Source: Halobacteriovoraceae bacterium
GTDB lineage: Bacteria > Bdellovibrionota > Bacteriovoracia > Bacteriovoracales > Bacteriovoracaceae
Reading direction: 5' to 3'
Length of the DNA stretch: 64,000 bases
Assembly (NCBI GenBank): GCA_002712005.1
Contig: PASP01000020.1
Span: 1-64,000, forward strand
A program made the translations under genes and the position numbers. Every line of letters begins with the position of its first letter. Position 1 is the first letter of the stretch. Positions 1 to 8,152 of this stretch are shown in pieces. The notes under the pieces were generated by a model. That model had not been told where the DNA came from. It searched no databases and saw only the letters and a program-made list of their open reading frames with translations.

Positions 1-759
1 ACTTGTCACATCAGAAGAGTTACTAATTTGATCCCAAGTCGCTGTGACATCGTTATAAACAATCCAGTCTCCTTGAGACCACGAACGAGAGTTACCATCT
101 CCTGGATCAGACACTCCATCATTGGAAACAATATAATACTCGCCCCCAACAGCGGAAGGATTGGGATTTCCTCCAACGGAAGCATCCCATGTTCCGGCGT
201 AAGTGAGAGCATCTAAATCAGATGCCACCCACGAAGACCCATTCCATCTTAAAAGTTGACCTGTAAGTGCTCCCATGGAAGAGAGCTTTACCGAAGTAAT
301 CGCTCCATCAGCAATCTTCGCCGTTGTCACTTGATCATCCCCAATCTTTGCCGTACTCACGGAAGAGTCGGGAAGATTAAAAGTCACCTCAATAACAGCC
401 GCTCCATAAGCGTCTTCGAGAGTGAGAGTCATGAGTGTATTGAGTGCGAGCGCGACTTTGGAAGAAGAGCTAAGAATGAGCTTAGTTGCACTTTTTGAAA
501 CTATAGATAAAAGAGAATCACTTCCCGATTGAGTAACCTTTACTTTTGTTACACCATCGAGGTCAGTTCCCGTGATCACGATTTCGTCGTTAACGAGAGA
601 AACACTAGCTACAGAAGCTTGGCCTTTTTTAGAGCGATCTCTCGCCTCTTGATCCTTGGAAGAAAGATTCAGAGAGACCTTTCCTTTTTCACTAGGAAGT
701 AAGCATGAGCTAAGCCCAAGGAACATAAGTATGAATAGAGATTTTTTCAATACATCCAT
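1..759 (-). CDS. Putative surface lipoprotein, 3' end outside the window
   Basis: The reading frame is open from an ATG at 759 to the left edge (253 codons) with no stop. The product begins with a short hydrophobic leader and a lipobox (LGLSSC), so it should be a lipidated envelope protein. Residues about 50-125 look like a beta-rich Ig-like segment rich in Ser, Thr and Val. Then comes a motif of the type DDQVTTAKIADGAIT, seen in many phage tail-fibre-like and bacterial surface proteins, followed by a segment with LLRWNGSSWV. A TTG at 750 would give a tighter leader (KKSLFILMFLGLSSC); neither start has a convincing ribosome site. Function is unknown; cell-surface adhesion is only a guess. Confidence 0.75.
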   Translation of the reverse strand, partial: MDVLKKSLFILMFLGLSSCLLPSEKGKVSLNLSSKDQEARDRSKKGQASVASVSLVNDEIVITGTDLDGVTKVKVTQSGSDSLLSIVSKSATKLILSSSSKVALALNTLMTLTLEDAYGAAVIEVTFNLPDSSVSTAKIGDDQVTTAKIADGAITSVKLSSMGALTGQLLRWNGSSWVASDLDALTYAGTWDASVGGNPNPSAVGGEYYIVSNDGVSDPGDGNSRSWSQGDWIVYNDVTATWDQISNSSDVTS

Positions 760-915
760 AAATGACTAATAAAAGACCTGTTTTTTCTCCCCTAAAATCA
801 CTTTATCACCTCTCCTTATCGGCAAGCTTTCAACAAATAAAAGCAGTAACTTACCTAGTTTTTACAACGGAATATATTTCCAACTTGCCATTAATTTGTG
901 CCAAATATGAGGTAT

Positions 916-2538
916 TTATAGGTTTCTGTGAGTCTTTAGGAAATAGATTTTATGGAGTGAAAATAAAGAATTCGGTAACAAGCCGAATAAAGAGAGAATG
1001 AAAGGACTTATATTTTTCTGGGTTTGAAAAAATTCTTTTAGGGATATTAATCTACAGCTTTCTACGTATAGCTTCGAATTCTTTATATTTCGCTTGGATT
1101 CAAGCACTGAAGATAGGCGAAACTTCTCCCTAGATTTGCGATTAAGAATTTTTGCTAAGACGCTTGGATAACTTAGGACGATTAAAGTATCCGACCTAAA
1201 CTCATCTATTTCTTGAGGAAAGAGGGAGATTTTAATTTGATCGAGGTCATCAAGATCTTTATATTTCTTTCTTACAAGGGAGAGCCAATTATCATTTTCT
1301 TTATGAATACTTAGACCTTGCATTTCCTTATATTTATTTTCTAGAGGCTCTAGAATTTGCTTTGTCACTGAAAACTTTGAATAGAAGCTGCTTAACGAAG
1401 ATCGCTTCATACTTTCATCTATTTCATTGGCATACAAGAAAGATTCGTAGAGATGCTCAAAACAAAATTGAGTTCTTGTTTTACTTTCAATCTCCTTTAA
1501 TATTCCTCTTAGCACCCTCATAAAAGGTGCACTTATTTCGGGATTAAAAGTTTCTAGTTCAATGATTCTCTCAGAAATTAATTTTTTCAAAGAAGGGTCA
1601 TCTAAAATATAAGGGCTCAAGAGTGTGGCATACCCACCAGGTTTTACCAATCTCACACTCAGACTCTCAGCTTGATCTTCAAGAAATTTCAACAAGGGCA
1701 ATAGATCAATTATTCCGGGAAGCGTAAGGGTTATATCAAAACATTTAATATGAAATAATCCGGAGTTTCTTATATATTCAACATTCTTTACAAATTTATT
1801 CCAGCGCAATCCATCTCTAACAAACTCTCCGGTCCCTTCAGCTGCATCAATACTGATACTCAAGTCTATTCTCTTAAACTGTTCTAGAATACTTTTGTGG
1901 GCCTCTATTTTAGATAAAGGAAATTGAAGATTTGTATTATATTCTAATAAAATTCCAGGAGCTCTATTTTGCCGTACGAGTTCGTTAAGAACATCCCAGT
2001 GATCCGCTTGAATAAAGGCTTCACCGGAAGCAAAATAAAGTTCATCGCATTCAAGCTGATTTGAAAAGATCAATTCTTTGAATTCATTCTTATTGCTATT
2101 AACTTTAAAGGCCACGGGCTTGGCTTGACTTTTCTCTAGCGCTCCTTCAATTTTAGAAGAATATTCAGGTCCACATGTCCTACAACCTAAATTGCAAAGG
2201 TTGTTATTCCTATAATCAAGAAATGTGGGTTGCCCACTGTAATGGCCGTGGTTTGTTGTATTTTCTATGATATTTTTTGCTCTATTTTCTGGAAGAGTAA
2301 AGCGTTGATAAATAGGTGCAGAATGATTTCTTCCCCCTATGCAGGCCTGACAATATTTTTCAGGAAGCCGTCCTTGAAGCATGACACTTCTCACTTCCTT
2401 CAGTGAATCACTATTCCAGTATTCATCAAAATCACTTATATCGCTTTCGAAAGGAGTAGCTTCACAACATAGGGCCCTTTGTCCCAGAGGATTTTTATAA
2501 CTATGTATCCATGGAGCAAAACAAATCGGCTTTTTCAT
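916..2538 (-). CDS. Twitch-domain radical SAM protein
   Basis: A 540-residue protein with a cysteine-rich N-terminus (C6, C24, C25, and C63/C66 in YCQAC) followed by a radical SAM CX3CX2C motif at C115, C119 and C122 (CNLGCRTC). This order, with the auxiliary-cluster 'twitch' segment before the SAM barrel, matches the N-terminal twitch radical SAM family, whose substrates are mostly unknown. It should bind [4Fe-4S] and cleave S-adenosylmethionine. The C-terminal 160 residues are unlike anything I recognise. It lies 33 bases downstream of ruvB on the same strand and may be read from the ruvCAB transcript. No precursor peptide is visible next to it. Confidence 0.85.
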   Translation of the reverse strand: MKKPICFAPWIHSYKNPLGQRALCCEATPFESDISDFDEYWNSDSLKEVRSVMLQGRLPEKYCQACIGGRNHSAPIYQRFTLPENRAKNIIENTTNHGHYSGQPTFLDYRNNNLCNLGCRTCGPEYSSKIEGALEKSQAKPVAFKVNSNKNEFKELIFSNQLECDELYFASGEAFIQADHWDVLNELVRQNRAPGILLEYNTNLQFPLSKIEAHKSILEQFKRIDLSISIDAAEGTGEFVRDGLRWNKFVKNVEYIRNSGLFHIKCFDITLTLPGIIDLLPLLKFLEDQAESLSVRLVKPGGYATLLSPYILDDPSLKKLISERIIELETFNPEISAPFMRVLRGILKEIESKTRTQFCFEHLYESFLYANEIDESMKRSSLSSFYSKFSVTKQILEPLENKYKEMQGLSIHKENDNWLSLVRKKYKDLDDLDQIKISLFPQEIDEFRSDTLIVLSYPSVLAKILNRKSREKFRLSSVLESKRNIKNSKLYVESCRLISLKEFFQTQKNISPFILSLFGLLPNSLFSLHKIYFLKTHRNL

Positions 2539-2571
2539 AGATACCCTTTGCTCCTTTTCTTGGACTTATGC

Positions 2572-3579
2572 TTAATCTCTATTTTTTAATGAAGTTTGAA
2601 TATGTTCTCGACCCTTTTCACTTAATTCTCTACCTCGAGGAGTACGAATCAAAAATCCCTCTTTAAGCAGATAGGGCTCAAAAACATCTTCTATTGTAGA
2701 TCGATCTTCACCAAGAGTTGCACATAAGGCTTCAATCCCTACAGGACCTCCGCCGTAATATTCCTCGATGACTTGTAGTATTTTTCTATCCATTCTATCT
2801 AGGCCTAGAAAATCGATTTCCATAAGATCTAAAGATTTATGAACTTGCTCTTCTGAAATTTCATTCACTCCATCAACGAGGGCAAAATCTCTTACTCTTC
2901 TTAAAACTCGATTTGCAATTCGAGGTGTACCACGCGCACATCTTGCGATGTGATCACCTGCCACTTCATCCATACCTATTTCTAATTTAGATGCATTGTT
3001 TTTTATGATTTTGGCCAAATCTTCCGCTTCATAATAATCAAAGTGAAGATTTCCCATAAAGCGAGTTCTTAAAGGATTACTTAGTAGTCCTGATTTGGTC
3101 GTTGCTCCAACCAATGTAAAGGGAGAAACATCAATTTGCATCGTTCTCGCGCTAGGACCTTGCCCGATAACAATATCTAATCGAAAGTCTTCCATTGCCG
3201 AATATAAAATCTCTTCTACAGAAATATGCATTCTATGGATTTCATCAATAAAGAGAACATCTCTTGGTTGAAGATTCGTAAGGATTGCCGCCAAGTCCCC
3301 TTTTTTCTCAATAGCTGGGCCAGAAATTAAATGGAGTTCACTTCCAAGAGATTGAGCAATTAGCATAGCTAAAGAAGTTTTTCCTAGACCTGGAGGTCCA
3401 GAGAGCAAGCAGTGATCCATGGCCTGGTTTCTTATGTTAGCCGACTCCACCATAACTTTGATATTGTCCACAACCTTCTTTTGACCAATGTACTCATCAA
3501 ATCCCTGTGGTCTCAATCTATTTTCATACTGAGAATCAGAGTTTGCATGCTGTGCTGATAAAAAACGATTTACTTCCAA
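2572..3579 (-). CDS. ruvB: Holliday junction branch migration ATPase RuvB
   Basis: A 335-residue AAA+ motor that drives branch migration with RuvA. Walker A is GPPGLGKTS, Walker B is LFIDEIHRM, and the sensor/arginine-finger region reads GATTKSGLLSNPLRTRF. The winged-helix C-terminal domain includes GGGPVGIEALCATLGED. Length is normal for the family. It begins two bases after the ruvA stop, so ruvC-ruvA-ruvB form one tight operon on the minus strand. The first 20 residues are less conserved, as usual. Confidence 0.98.
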   Translation of the reverse strand: MEVNRFLSAQHANSDSQYENRLRPQGFDEYIGQKKVVDNIKVMVESANIRNQAMDHCLLSGPPGLGKTSLAMLIAQSLGSELHLISGPAIEKKGDLAAILTNLQPRDVLFIDEIHRMHISVEEILYSAMEDFRLDIVIGQGPSARTMQIDVSPFTLVGATTKSGLLSNPLRTRFMGNLHFDYYEAEDLAKIIKNNASKLEIGMDEVAGDHIARCARGTPRIANRVLRRVRDFALVDGVNEISEEQVHKSLDLMEIDFLGLDRMDRKILQVIEEYYGGGPVGIEALCATLGEDRSTIEDVFEPYLLKEGFLIRTPRGRELSEKGREHIQTSLKNRD

Positions 3580-3581
3580 AA

Positions 3582-4232
3582 CTAAACCTCTTTAAGAACA
3601 AGATGAACAAGTTGTTCAGCTTTCTTAATTTCATTTTCAGATAATATTTTCTTTGCCATTGGCATGACTAAATCTTCTTTAAATCCTAATTCCTTACAGG
3701 CCATAATCGCTTCTTCTAAAATGGGTTCATTCATCATTGCAAGTGAAGAAGATTGAATAGAAGTATCCATCTCTGTCTGCTGTCCTAGAGAAATTGGAGC
3801 ATGAGTCGTCATTGTTTGATTTTGTCCTGAGTACATCTGCACTCGTTGAATCTTGTCGCCAAGATCAAGACAGATTTGAGCAGCAGCTTTTGCTCCTACT
3901 CCTGGTGCTTTCGTCAGTACTTTTTTATTTTCAAGCTGAACTGACTGAATGATTGTTTCTGAACCAAGAGCAGAGATTAAGCTATAAGCAGACTTTGGTC
4001 CAACACCTTTTACGCTACAGAGTAATTCAAATAATTTCTTTTCTCTCAATGTTTCAAAACCAAAGAGTTCCTGTCCTGCATCTTTGAAAACATGACTTAC
4101 AAAAACCTCTGCTAAAGATCCTTCAACAAGAAGACCGCTCATATAAATCTGATAACCTATTCCATCATTAGTTTTTATGATCAGTTCTTTTCCATCACTA
4201 AAGAGAACTTCACCTACTAAGTACCCAATCAT
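3582..4232 (-). CDS. ruvA: Holliday junction-binding protein RuvA
   Basis: A 216-residue junction-recognition subunit. The N-terminal OB fold starts MIGYLVGEVLF, and paired helix-hairpin-helix elements carry SVKGVGPKSAYSLIS and APGVGAKAAAQICLDL. The linker to the C-terminal RuvB-binding domain (EAIMACKELGF) is Gln/Thr/Ser-rich. The ATG overlaps the ruvC stop in a TAATG arrangement, which implies translational coupling. Confidence 0.97.
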   Translation of the reverse strand: MIGYLVGEVLFSDGKELIIKTNDGIGYQIYMSGLLVEGSLAEVFVSHVFKDAGQELFGFETLREKKLFELLCSVKGVGPKSAYSLISALGSETIIQSVQLENKKVLTKAPGVGAKAAAQICLDLGDKIQRVQMYSGQNQTMTTHAPISLGQQTEMDTSIQSSSLAMMNEPILEEAIMACKELGFKEDLVMPMAKKILSENEIKKAEQLVHLVLKEV

Positions 4233-4783
4233 TATTTCTCCAAATGTTTAAAAGCCTGCTTTAACGTTGACCCCTTTCGTGCTCCGGCATGCCCCTTATT
4301 ACTCACAGGCATCCCTCTTAGCATGGAATGGCAAACAGCTATGGCCAAGGCATCTGATTCATCATGACGTTTAAATTCAATCCCACCACCAAATATCATC
4401 TTCAAACTTTTCTCCACTCCCTCTTTTCCGGTATGGCCATGACCTGTAACCGAATTTTTAATGAGATTAGGAGAATATTCGAAAACTTTTCCCTGATGGG
4501 TGCCCATAAAGCCTGCAATCATAGCCCCTCTTGCTTGAGAGAGCTTGGCCAAACTTGGAATTGACTTCACATAGATAAGAGATTCAAACGCAACTTCATG
4601 GGGCTCATACTTTTCAGAGAGCTCTACACATGAGTTATAAATTAAGCCAAGTCTATCAATAAAGTTATTTACTTTATCATAGACGAGAACTCCAGAGTCA
4701 ATGTAATTTATTTTGCGACCTTTGACCTCAATGACGCCATAACCCGCTTTTCTTGATCCGGGATCAATTCCAAGAAATCTCAT
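4232..4783 (-). CDS. ruvC: Holliday junction resolvase RuvC
   Basis: A 183-residue endonuclease that cuts Holliday junctions as a dimer on the RuvAB complex. The acidic catalytic residues are visible in FLGIDPGSRKAGYGVI, in AFESLIYVKS, and in HDESDALAIAVCHS. First gene of ruvCAB. The C-terminal tail (KGHAGARKGSTLKQAFKHL) is basic and slightly longer than in Escherichia coli. Confidence 0.97.
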   Translation of the reverse strand: MRFLGIDPGSRKAGYGVIEVKGRKINYIDSGVLVYDKVNNFIDRLGLIYNSCVELSEKYEPHEVAFESLIYVKSIPSLAKLSQARGAMIAGFMGTHQGKVFEYSPNLIKNSVTGHGHTGKEGVEKSLKMIFGGGIEFKRHDESDALAIAVCHSMLRGMPVSNKGHAGARKGSTLKQAFKHLEK

Positions 4784-4867
4784 TCTTTCATTGTAGCTTG
4801 ATTAGAGGGTGTGCGTCTATCGAGTATTCATCGCACCTAAGTAATTAGAATAAGTCTTTAAGAAATA

Positions 4868-5044
4868 CTAAGACTCTCCACCTTTAACTTTAACAAATTG
4901 ACCAACATAGAAAAGAAACGAGCCACCTACCAGTTGAACGAGTTCTAATTGGCCATAATCGCCTTTATTTATTCCAGAGAATAGACATAAACCTACACTG
5001 GCAAATCCTATAAGTTGCATACCAAGTCCAATGTAGAAAAACAT
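4868..5044 (-). CDS. Small two-segment membrane protein, 58 residues
   Basis: A short frame in the ruvC-folD gap. The ATG at 5044 follows a strong purine-rich ribosome site (GGGAG, 7 bases upstream). The product begins MFFYIGLGMQLIGFASVG and has a second hydrophobic stretch (LVGGSFLFYVGQFV) before a basic end (KVKGGES). Two membrane segments with a short polar loop (NKGDYGQ) are likely. I do not recognise the family. The clear ribosome site and coherent hydrophobicity support a real gene. Confidence 0.6.
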   Translation of the reverse strand: MFFYIGLGMQLIGFASVGLCLFSGINKGDYGQLELVQLVGGSFLFYVGQFVKVKGGES

Positions 5045-5229
5045 AATCTCTCTCCCTTTAATCCTCTTCCCATAGCGTAAGATTAGATCAAACTTAACAT
5101 ACTTTATAAGCCTATTATTTCAACTGAAAACTTCGCTAAAATATACTCTTTTCCCGTGTTTTTGCCGTAGATAATCGATATTCATTCGTCTATGATGATG
5201 GGTAAATCCTAACATCAAAGGACCTTTAG

Positions 5230-6099
5230 ATGGCCACACTTCTTAAGGCAAAGCCTATTGCTTCACGCATTTGTGAAAAACTTAATCAAGAATGTGAAAG
5301 CATAAAAAACCAAGGTGTTACTCCCTATCTTAAAGTAATACTTGTTGGGGAACATCCTCCAAGCGTCATCTATACCAAAAATAAAAAGAAATTCATGGAA
5401 GATATGGGTGCTAAATGCGACATCATTAAACTTCCAGATAATGTGGACGAAAAAGTCTTTCTCTCTACCGTAAATGAAATTGCTGACAGTGCAGAGGTCC
5501 ACGGACTCTTTGTTCAATTACCTCTTCCTAAACATCTGCAACATATTGATGTTGGTCAGCTAGTACCATCTGAAAAAGATGTGGATGGATTCCACGCTCA
5601 AAACTTATATCAAATCCTTAAGGGAGATACAGGCGAAAATGCACTTGTCTCTTGTACGCCCAAAGGTATCATTACGATGCTTCAGGATGCAGACGTGGAC
5701 CTTAAAGGGAAAAAGGTCGCCATTATAGGAAGAAGCTTAATCGTTGGTAAGCCACTTTCCATGCTTATGACCAATTATAATGCAACGGTTACTCTATGCC
5801 ATTCACGCACGGAAAACTTAAAAGAAGTTTGTAAAAGTGCTGATATTATTGTTGCTGCAATCGGTAAAGCTAAGTATGTTGATTCAAGTTATCTCAACAA
5901 AAATAAGAAACAGATTATTGTGGATGTAGGAATCAACCACGATGAAAACGGAAATCTCTGCGGAGATGTTGATTTCGATTCAGTTGTCGATCATTGCAGC
6001 ATGATTACTCCTGTACCAGGAGGAGTTGGACGCATGACAATTCTAAGTCTCGGACAGAACTTGCTTCAAGCAGCGAAACAGCAGAATCATTTAAATTAA
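5230..6099 (+). CDS. folD: Methylenetetrahydrofolate dehydrogenase/cyclohydrolase
   Basis: A 289-residue cytoplasmic enzyme that interconverts 5,10-methylene-THF, methenyl-THF and 10-formyl-THF using NADP. The catalytic Tyr/Lys region is IYTKNKKKFMEDMG, followed by GLFVQLPLPKH, PSEKDVDGFH, the nucleotide-binding VAIIGRSLIVGKP, and the C-terminal ITPVPGGVGRMT. AAAGGA lies 8 bases before the ATG. It is followed by gcvT after 11 bases, which links serine/glycine-derived one-carbon units to folate. Confidence 0.97.
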   Translation: MATLLKAKPIASRICEKLNQECESIKNQGVTPYLKVILVGEHPPSVIYTKNKKKFMEDMGAKCDIIKLPDNVDEKVFLSTVNEIADSAEVHGLFVQLPLPKHLQHIDVGQLVPSEKDVDGFHAQNLYQILKGDTGENALVSCTPKGIITMLQDADVDLKGKKVAIIGRSLIVGKPLSMLMTNYNATVTLCHSRTENLKEVCKSADIIVAAIGKAKYVDSSYLNKNKKQIIVDVGINHDENGNLCGDVDFDSVVDHCSMITPVPGGVGRMTILSLGQNLLQAAKQQNHLN

Positions 6100-6110
6100 A
6101 GGAAATAAAT

Positions 6111-7190
6111 ATGAGTGAACTTCAAAAAACTGGCCTACACGGAGAGCACACTACATTAAAAGCAAAGATGGCTCCTTTTGCAGGGTTTGATATGCCATTG
6201 CAATACTCGTCTGTTAAAGAAGAAATTATCGCTGTCAGAGAAAGTGCAGGTGTTTTCGATGTCAGCCACATGGGCGAATTCTTTGTTGAAGGTGAAGATG
6301 CGATTAAATTTGTAGACTTCATGTTAACCAATGACTTTGCTGGTGCAGATATCGGAAAAGCTGTTTACAGTCCACTTTGCCGTGAAAATGGCACCATTAT
6401 TGATGACCTTATTGCGTACAAACTAGAAGATAAAAAAGTTCTTATCTGCGTAAATGCAGCAAATATTGAAAAAGATTACTCGTGGCTAGAAAAGCATGTT
6501 CATCGCTTTAACTGCTCTCTGAGTAATCGCTCCCACGAATATGAACTCCTTGCTCTGCAAGGCCCAAAGAGTGAAGCTATTTTGAAAGAATGTGGAGTAT
6601 TTCCCCAAGGTGAATTTCCTTATTACAGCGCCAAGGAGTTTGATACTCCTCTTGGACAAATTATTTTGGCAAGAACCGGATATACGGGTGAAGATGGATT
6701 CGAAATCTTTGGTGGACTTAAAACGATTCAAACCCTTTGGAATAAGTTTATGGAGCTTGAAGTGACACCATGTGGTCTTGCTTCTCGTGACGTCCTCAGG
6801 CTTGAAGTCGCTTATCCCCTCTATGGACATGAACTTTCTGATGACTGGACACCGCTAGATGCTGCTCTTGCTTGGACCGTCAAGAAAGACAAAGAAAGCT
6901 TCATGGGTAAAGAAACACTAGAAGACTACAAACCCAAGTATAGACTTATTAAACTTTCTCTCGATAAAGGAATTCCTAGAGAAGGATTTGAAGTATTAAA
7001 TGAACAAGAAGAAACGATTGGAAGAATTACTTCGGGAACGATGTCAGTAACGCTTGGAAAAGGTATCGGACTGGCCCTCGTTGAAAAAGCAAAGTTTCCC
7101 AAGGATAAAGTCTTTAAAATCAAAGTAAGAAAGAATATTATGGACGCACAATTTCATGCAAAAGCGTTTGTAACAGGAGGACATAAGTAA
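6111..7190 (+). CDS. gcvT: Glycine cleavage system T protein (aminomethyltransferase)
   Basis: A 359-residue THF-dependent aminomethyltransferase that releases ammonia from the aminomethyl-lipoyl H protein and forms methylene-THF. Recognisable are MAPFAGFDMPLQY, GVFDVSHMGEF, ARTGYTGEDGFEIF and GLASRDVLRLE. The frame is open upstream into folD, but the start is the ATG at 6111, preceded by AAAGGA and giving the normal N-terminus MSELQKTGLHGEH. The stop overlaps the gcvH start (TAATG). Confidence 0.97.
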   Translation: MSELQKTGLHGEHTTLKAKMAPFAGFDMPLQYSSVKEEIIAVRESAGVFDVSHMGEFFVEGEDAIKFVDFMLTNDFAGADIGKAVYSPLCRENGTIIDDLIAYKLEDKKVLICVNAANIEKDYSWLEKHVHRFNCSLSNRSHEYELLALQGPKSEAILKECGVFPQGEFPYYSAKEFDTPLGQIILARTGYTGEDGFEIFGGLKTIQTLWNKFMELEVTPCGLASRDVLRLEVAYPLYGHELSDDWTPLDAALAWTVKKDKESFMGKETLEDYKPKYRLIKLSLDKGIPREGFEVLNEQEETIGRITSGTMSVTLGKGIGLALVEKAKFPKDKVFKIKVRKNIMDAQFHAKAFVTGGHK

Positions 7191-7573
7191 TGGCATCAGA
7201 AATACCTAACAATCTAAAATATACCAAAGATCACGAATGGGCCTTAATTGAAAATGATGTGGTTACTGTGGGAATTACTGACTTCGCTCAATCTCAGCTT
7301 GGTGATGTTGTATTTGTAGAACTACCTGAAGTTGGGACTGAACTTAATCGCGGTGATAGCTTCGGCGTTGTAGAATCTATTAAGTCGGTAAGTGATCTCT
7401 ATTCTCCAGTTTCTGGTGAAGTCATTGAAAAAAATGACGATCTAGAAGCCAGTCCAGAAAACTGCAATAGCACACCTTATGAGAGCTGGATGGTTAAAAT
7501 CAAACTCTCTAATAATGACGGAATGGATGAGCTTATGAGTGCAGAGGATTACTCTCCTCTTTGCGAAGAGTAA
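7190..7573 (+). CDS. gcvH: Glycine cleavage system H protein (lipoyl carrier)
   Basis: A 127-residue lipoyl carrier that shuttles the aminomethyl group between the P, T and L proteins. The lipoylated lysine is in VVESIKSVSDLYSPVSGEV, and the N-terminal YTKDHEWA and ITDFAQSQLGDVVFVELP are typical. Translation is coupled to gcvT. gcvP, which usually follows, is absent here; the next bases hold a structured RNA and a small unknown gene. The P protein must be encoded elsewhere. Confidence 0.97.
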   Translation: MASEIPNNLKYTKDHEWALIENDVVTVGITDFAQSQLGDVVFVELPEVGTELNRGDSFGVVESIKSVSDLYSPVSGEVIEKNDDLEASPENCNSTPYESWMVKIKLSNNDGMDELMSAEDYSPLCEE

Positions 7574-7604
7574 GTGAAGAATAATTATTAGATAGCGCTT
7601 ATAT

Positions 7605-7655
7605 AAGGGAGTTTAACTCTTGAACTCCCTTGTAATAAATACAAGTCAAGAGTTA
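7605..7655 (+). other. Overlapping inverted repeats downstream of gcvH
   Basis: Two stems interleave. Stem A pairs aagggagtt (7605-7613) with aactccctt (7623-7631). Stem B pairs taactcttga (7614-7623) with tcaagagtta (7646-7655), and an inner stem pairs cttgta (7629-7634) with tacaag (7640-7645). A and B cannot both form as simple hairpins; they would be alternatives or a pseudoknot. No T-run follows, so it is not a classical terminator. It may be a 3'-end or processing structure, or a regulatory element. Confidence 0.55.
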
Positions 7656-7817
7656 TTACTTAAATATATTATATAGATTCAAACAAATTCATATAATTTC
7701 TAATCACAATTGTGAAACTTTCTTATTGACCTTTTTAAAGCCGATTCTTTTTTACCTAATCCACTAAAATTTACTTTACGAACTAAATAAAAGGGCTGAT
7801 ACTCCACCATTATCAAA

Positions 7818-8144
7818 ATGGATTTTCATCATAAGGTTACTTTAGAGATGCTTCAAAACCAAGAACTCGTTCAATTGTTAAATACCGCTGTCGTAAAAAC
7901 GAAAGAAAAGAAAATTGATAGTTCATACGAAGAGAGGCTATCAAGCACTTGTGAAAATCCAGCGATTAGTGCTCTTGCCGTTGCTATCCAACATCTTTCT
8001 GAATCTGAAAATATTAGTCGTGATCAAGCGGCCATGCAGATTGTTGAAACAGTTCGTGAACTTGATTCAATATGGTCTGATTATGTGATGATGGAAGGCC
8101 TGAGCAAGCTAAAAGATCTTCTTAAAAACTCAAATCTTCAGTAA
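7818..8144 (+). CDS. Conserved-looking small protein of unknown function
   Basis: A 108-residue, mainly helical, acidic cytoplasmic protein without signal peptide or membrane segment. It contains SALAVAIQHLSESENISRDQAAMQIVETVRELDS split over two predicted helices. I do not recognise the family. No good ribosome site precedes the ATG at 7818; the ATG at codon 11 is preceded by AAGG and is an alternative. It ends eight bases before the convergent TonB-like gene. Confidence 0.6.
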   Translation: MDFHHKVTLEMLQNQELVQLLNTAVVKTKEKKIDSSYEERLSSTCENPAISALAVAIQHLSESENISRDQAAMQIVETVRELDSIWSDYVMMEGLSKLKDLLKNSNLQ

Positions 8145-8152
8145 AAAACGTT

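Noticed and set aside
762-1001. Plus-strand frame of 79 codons between the edge lipoprotein and the radical SAM gene
   Set aside because: It runs into the radical SAM coding region on the other strand, has no ribosome site and no recognisable content.
5994-6110. In-frame extension of gcvT into folD
   Set aside because: It would add 39 residues not found in GcvT; the ATG at 6111 has a proper ribosome site.
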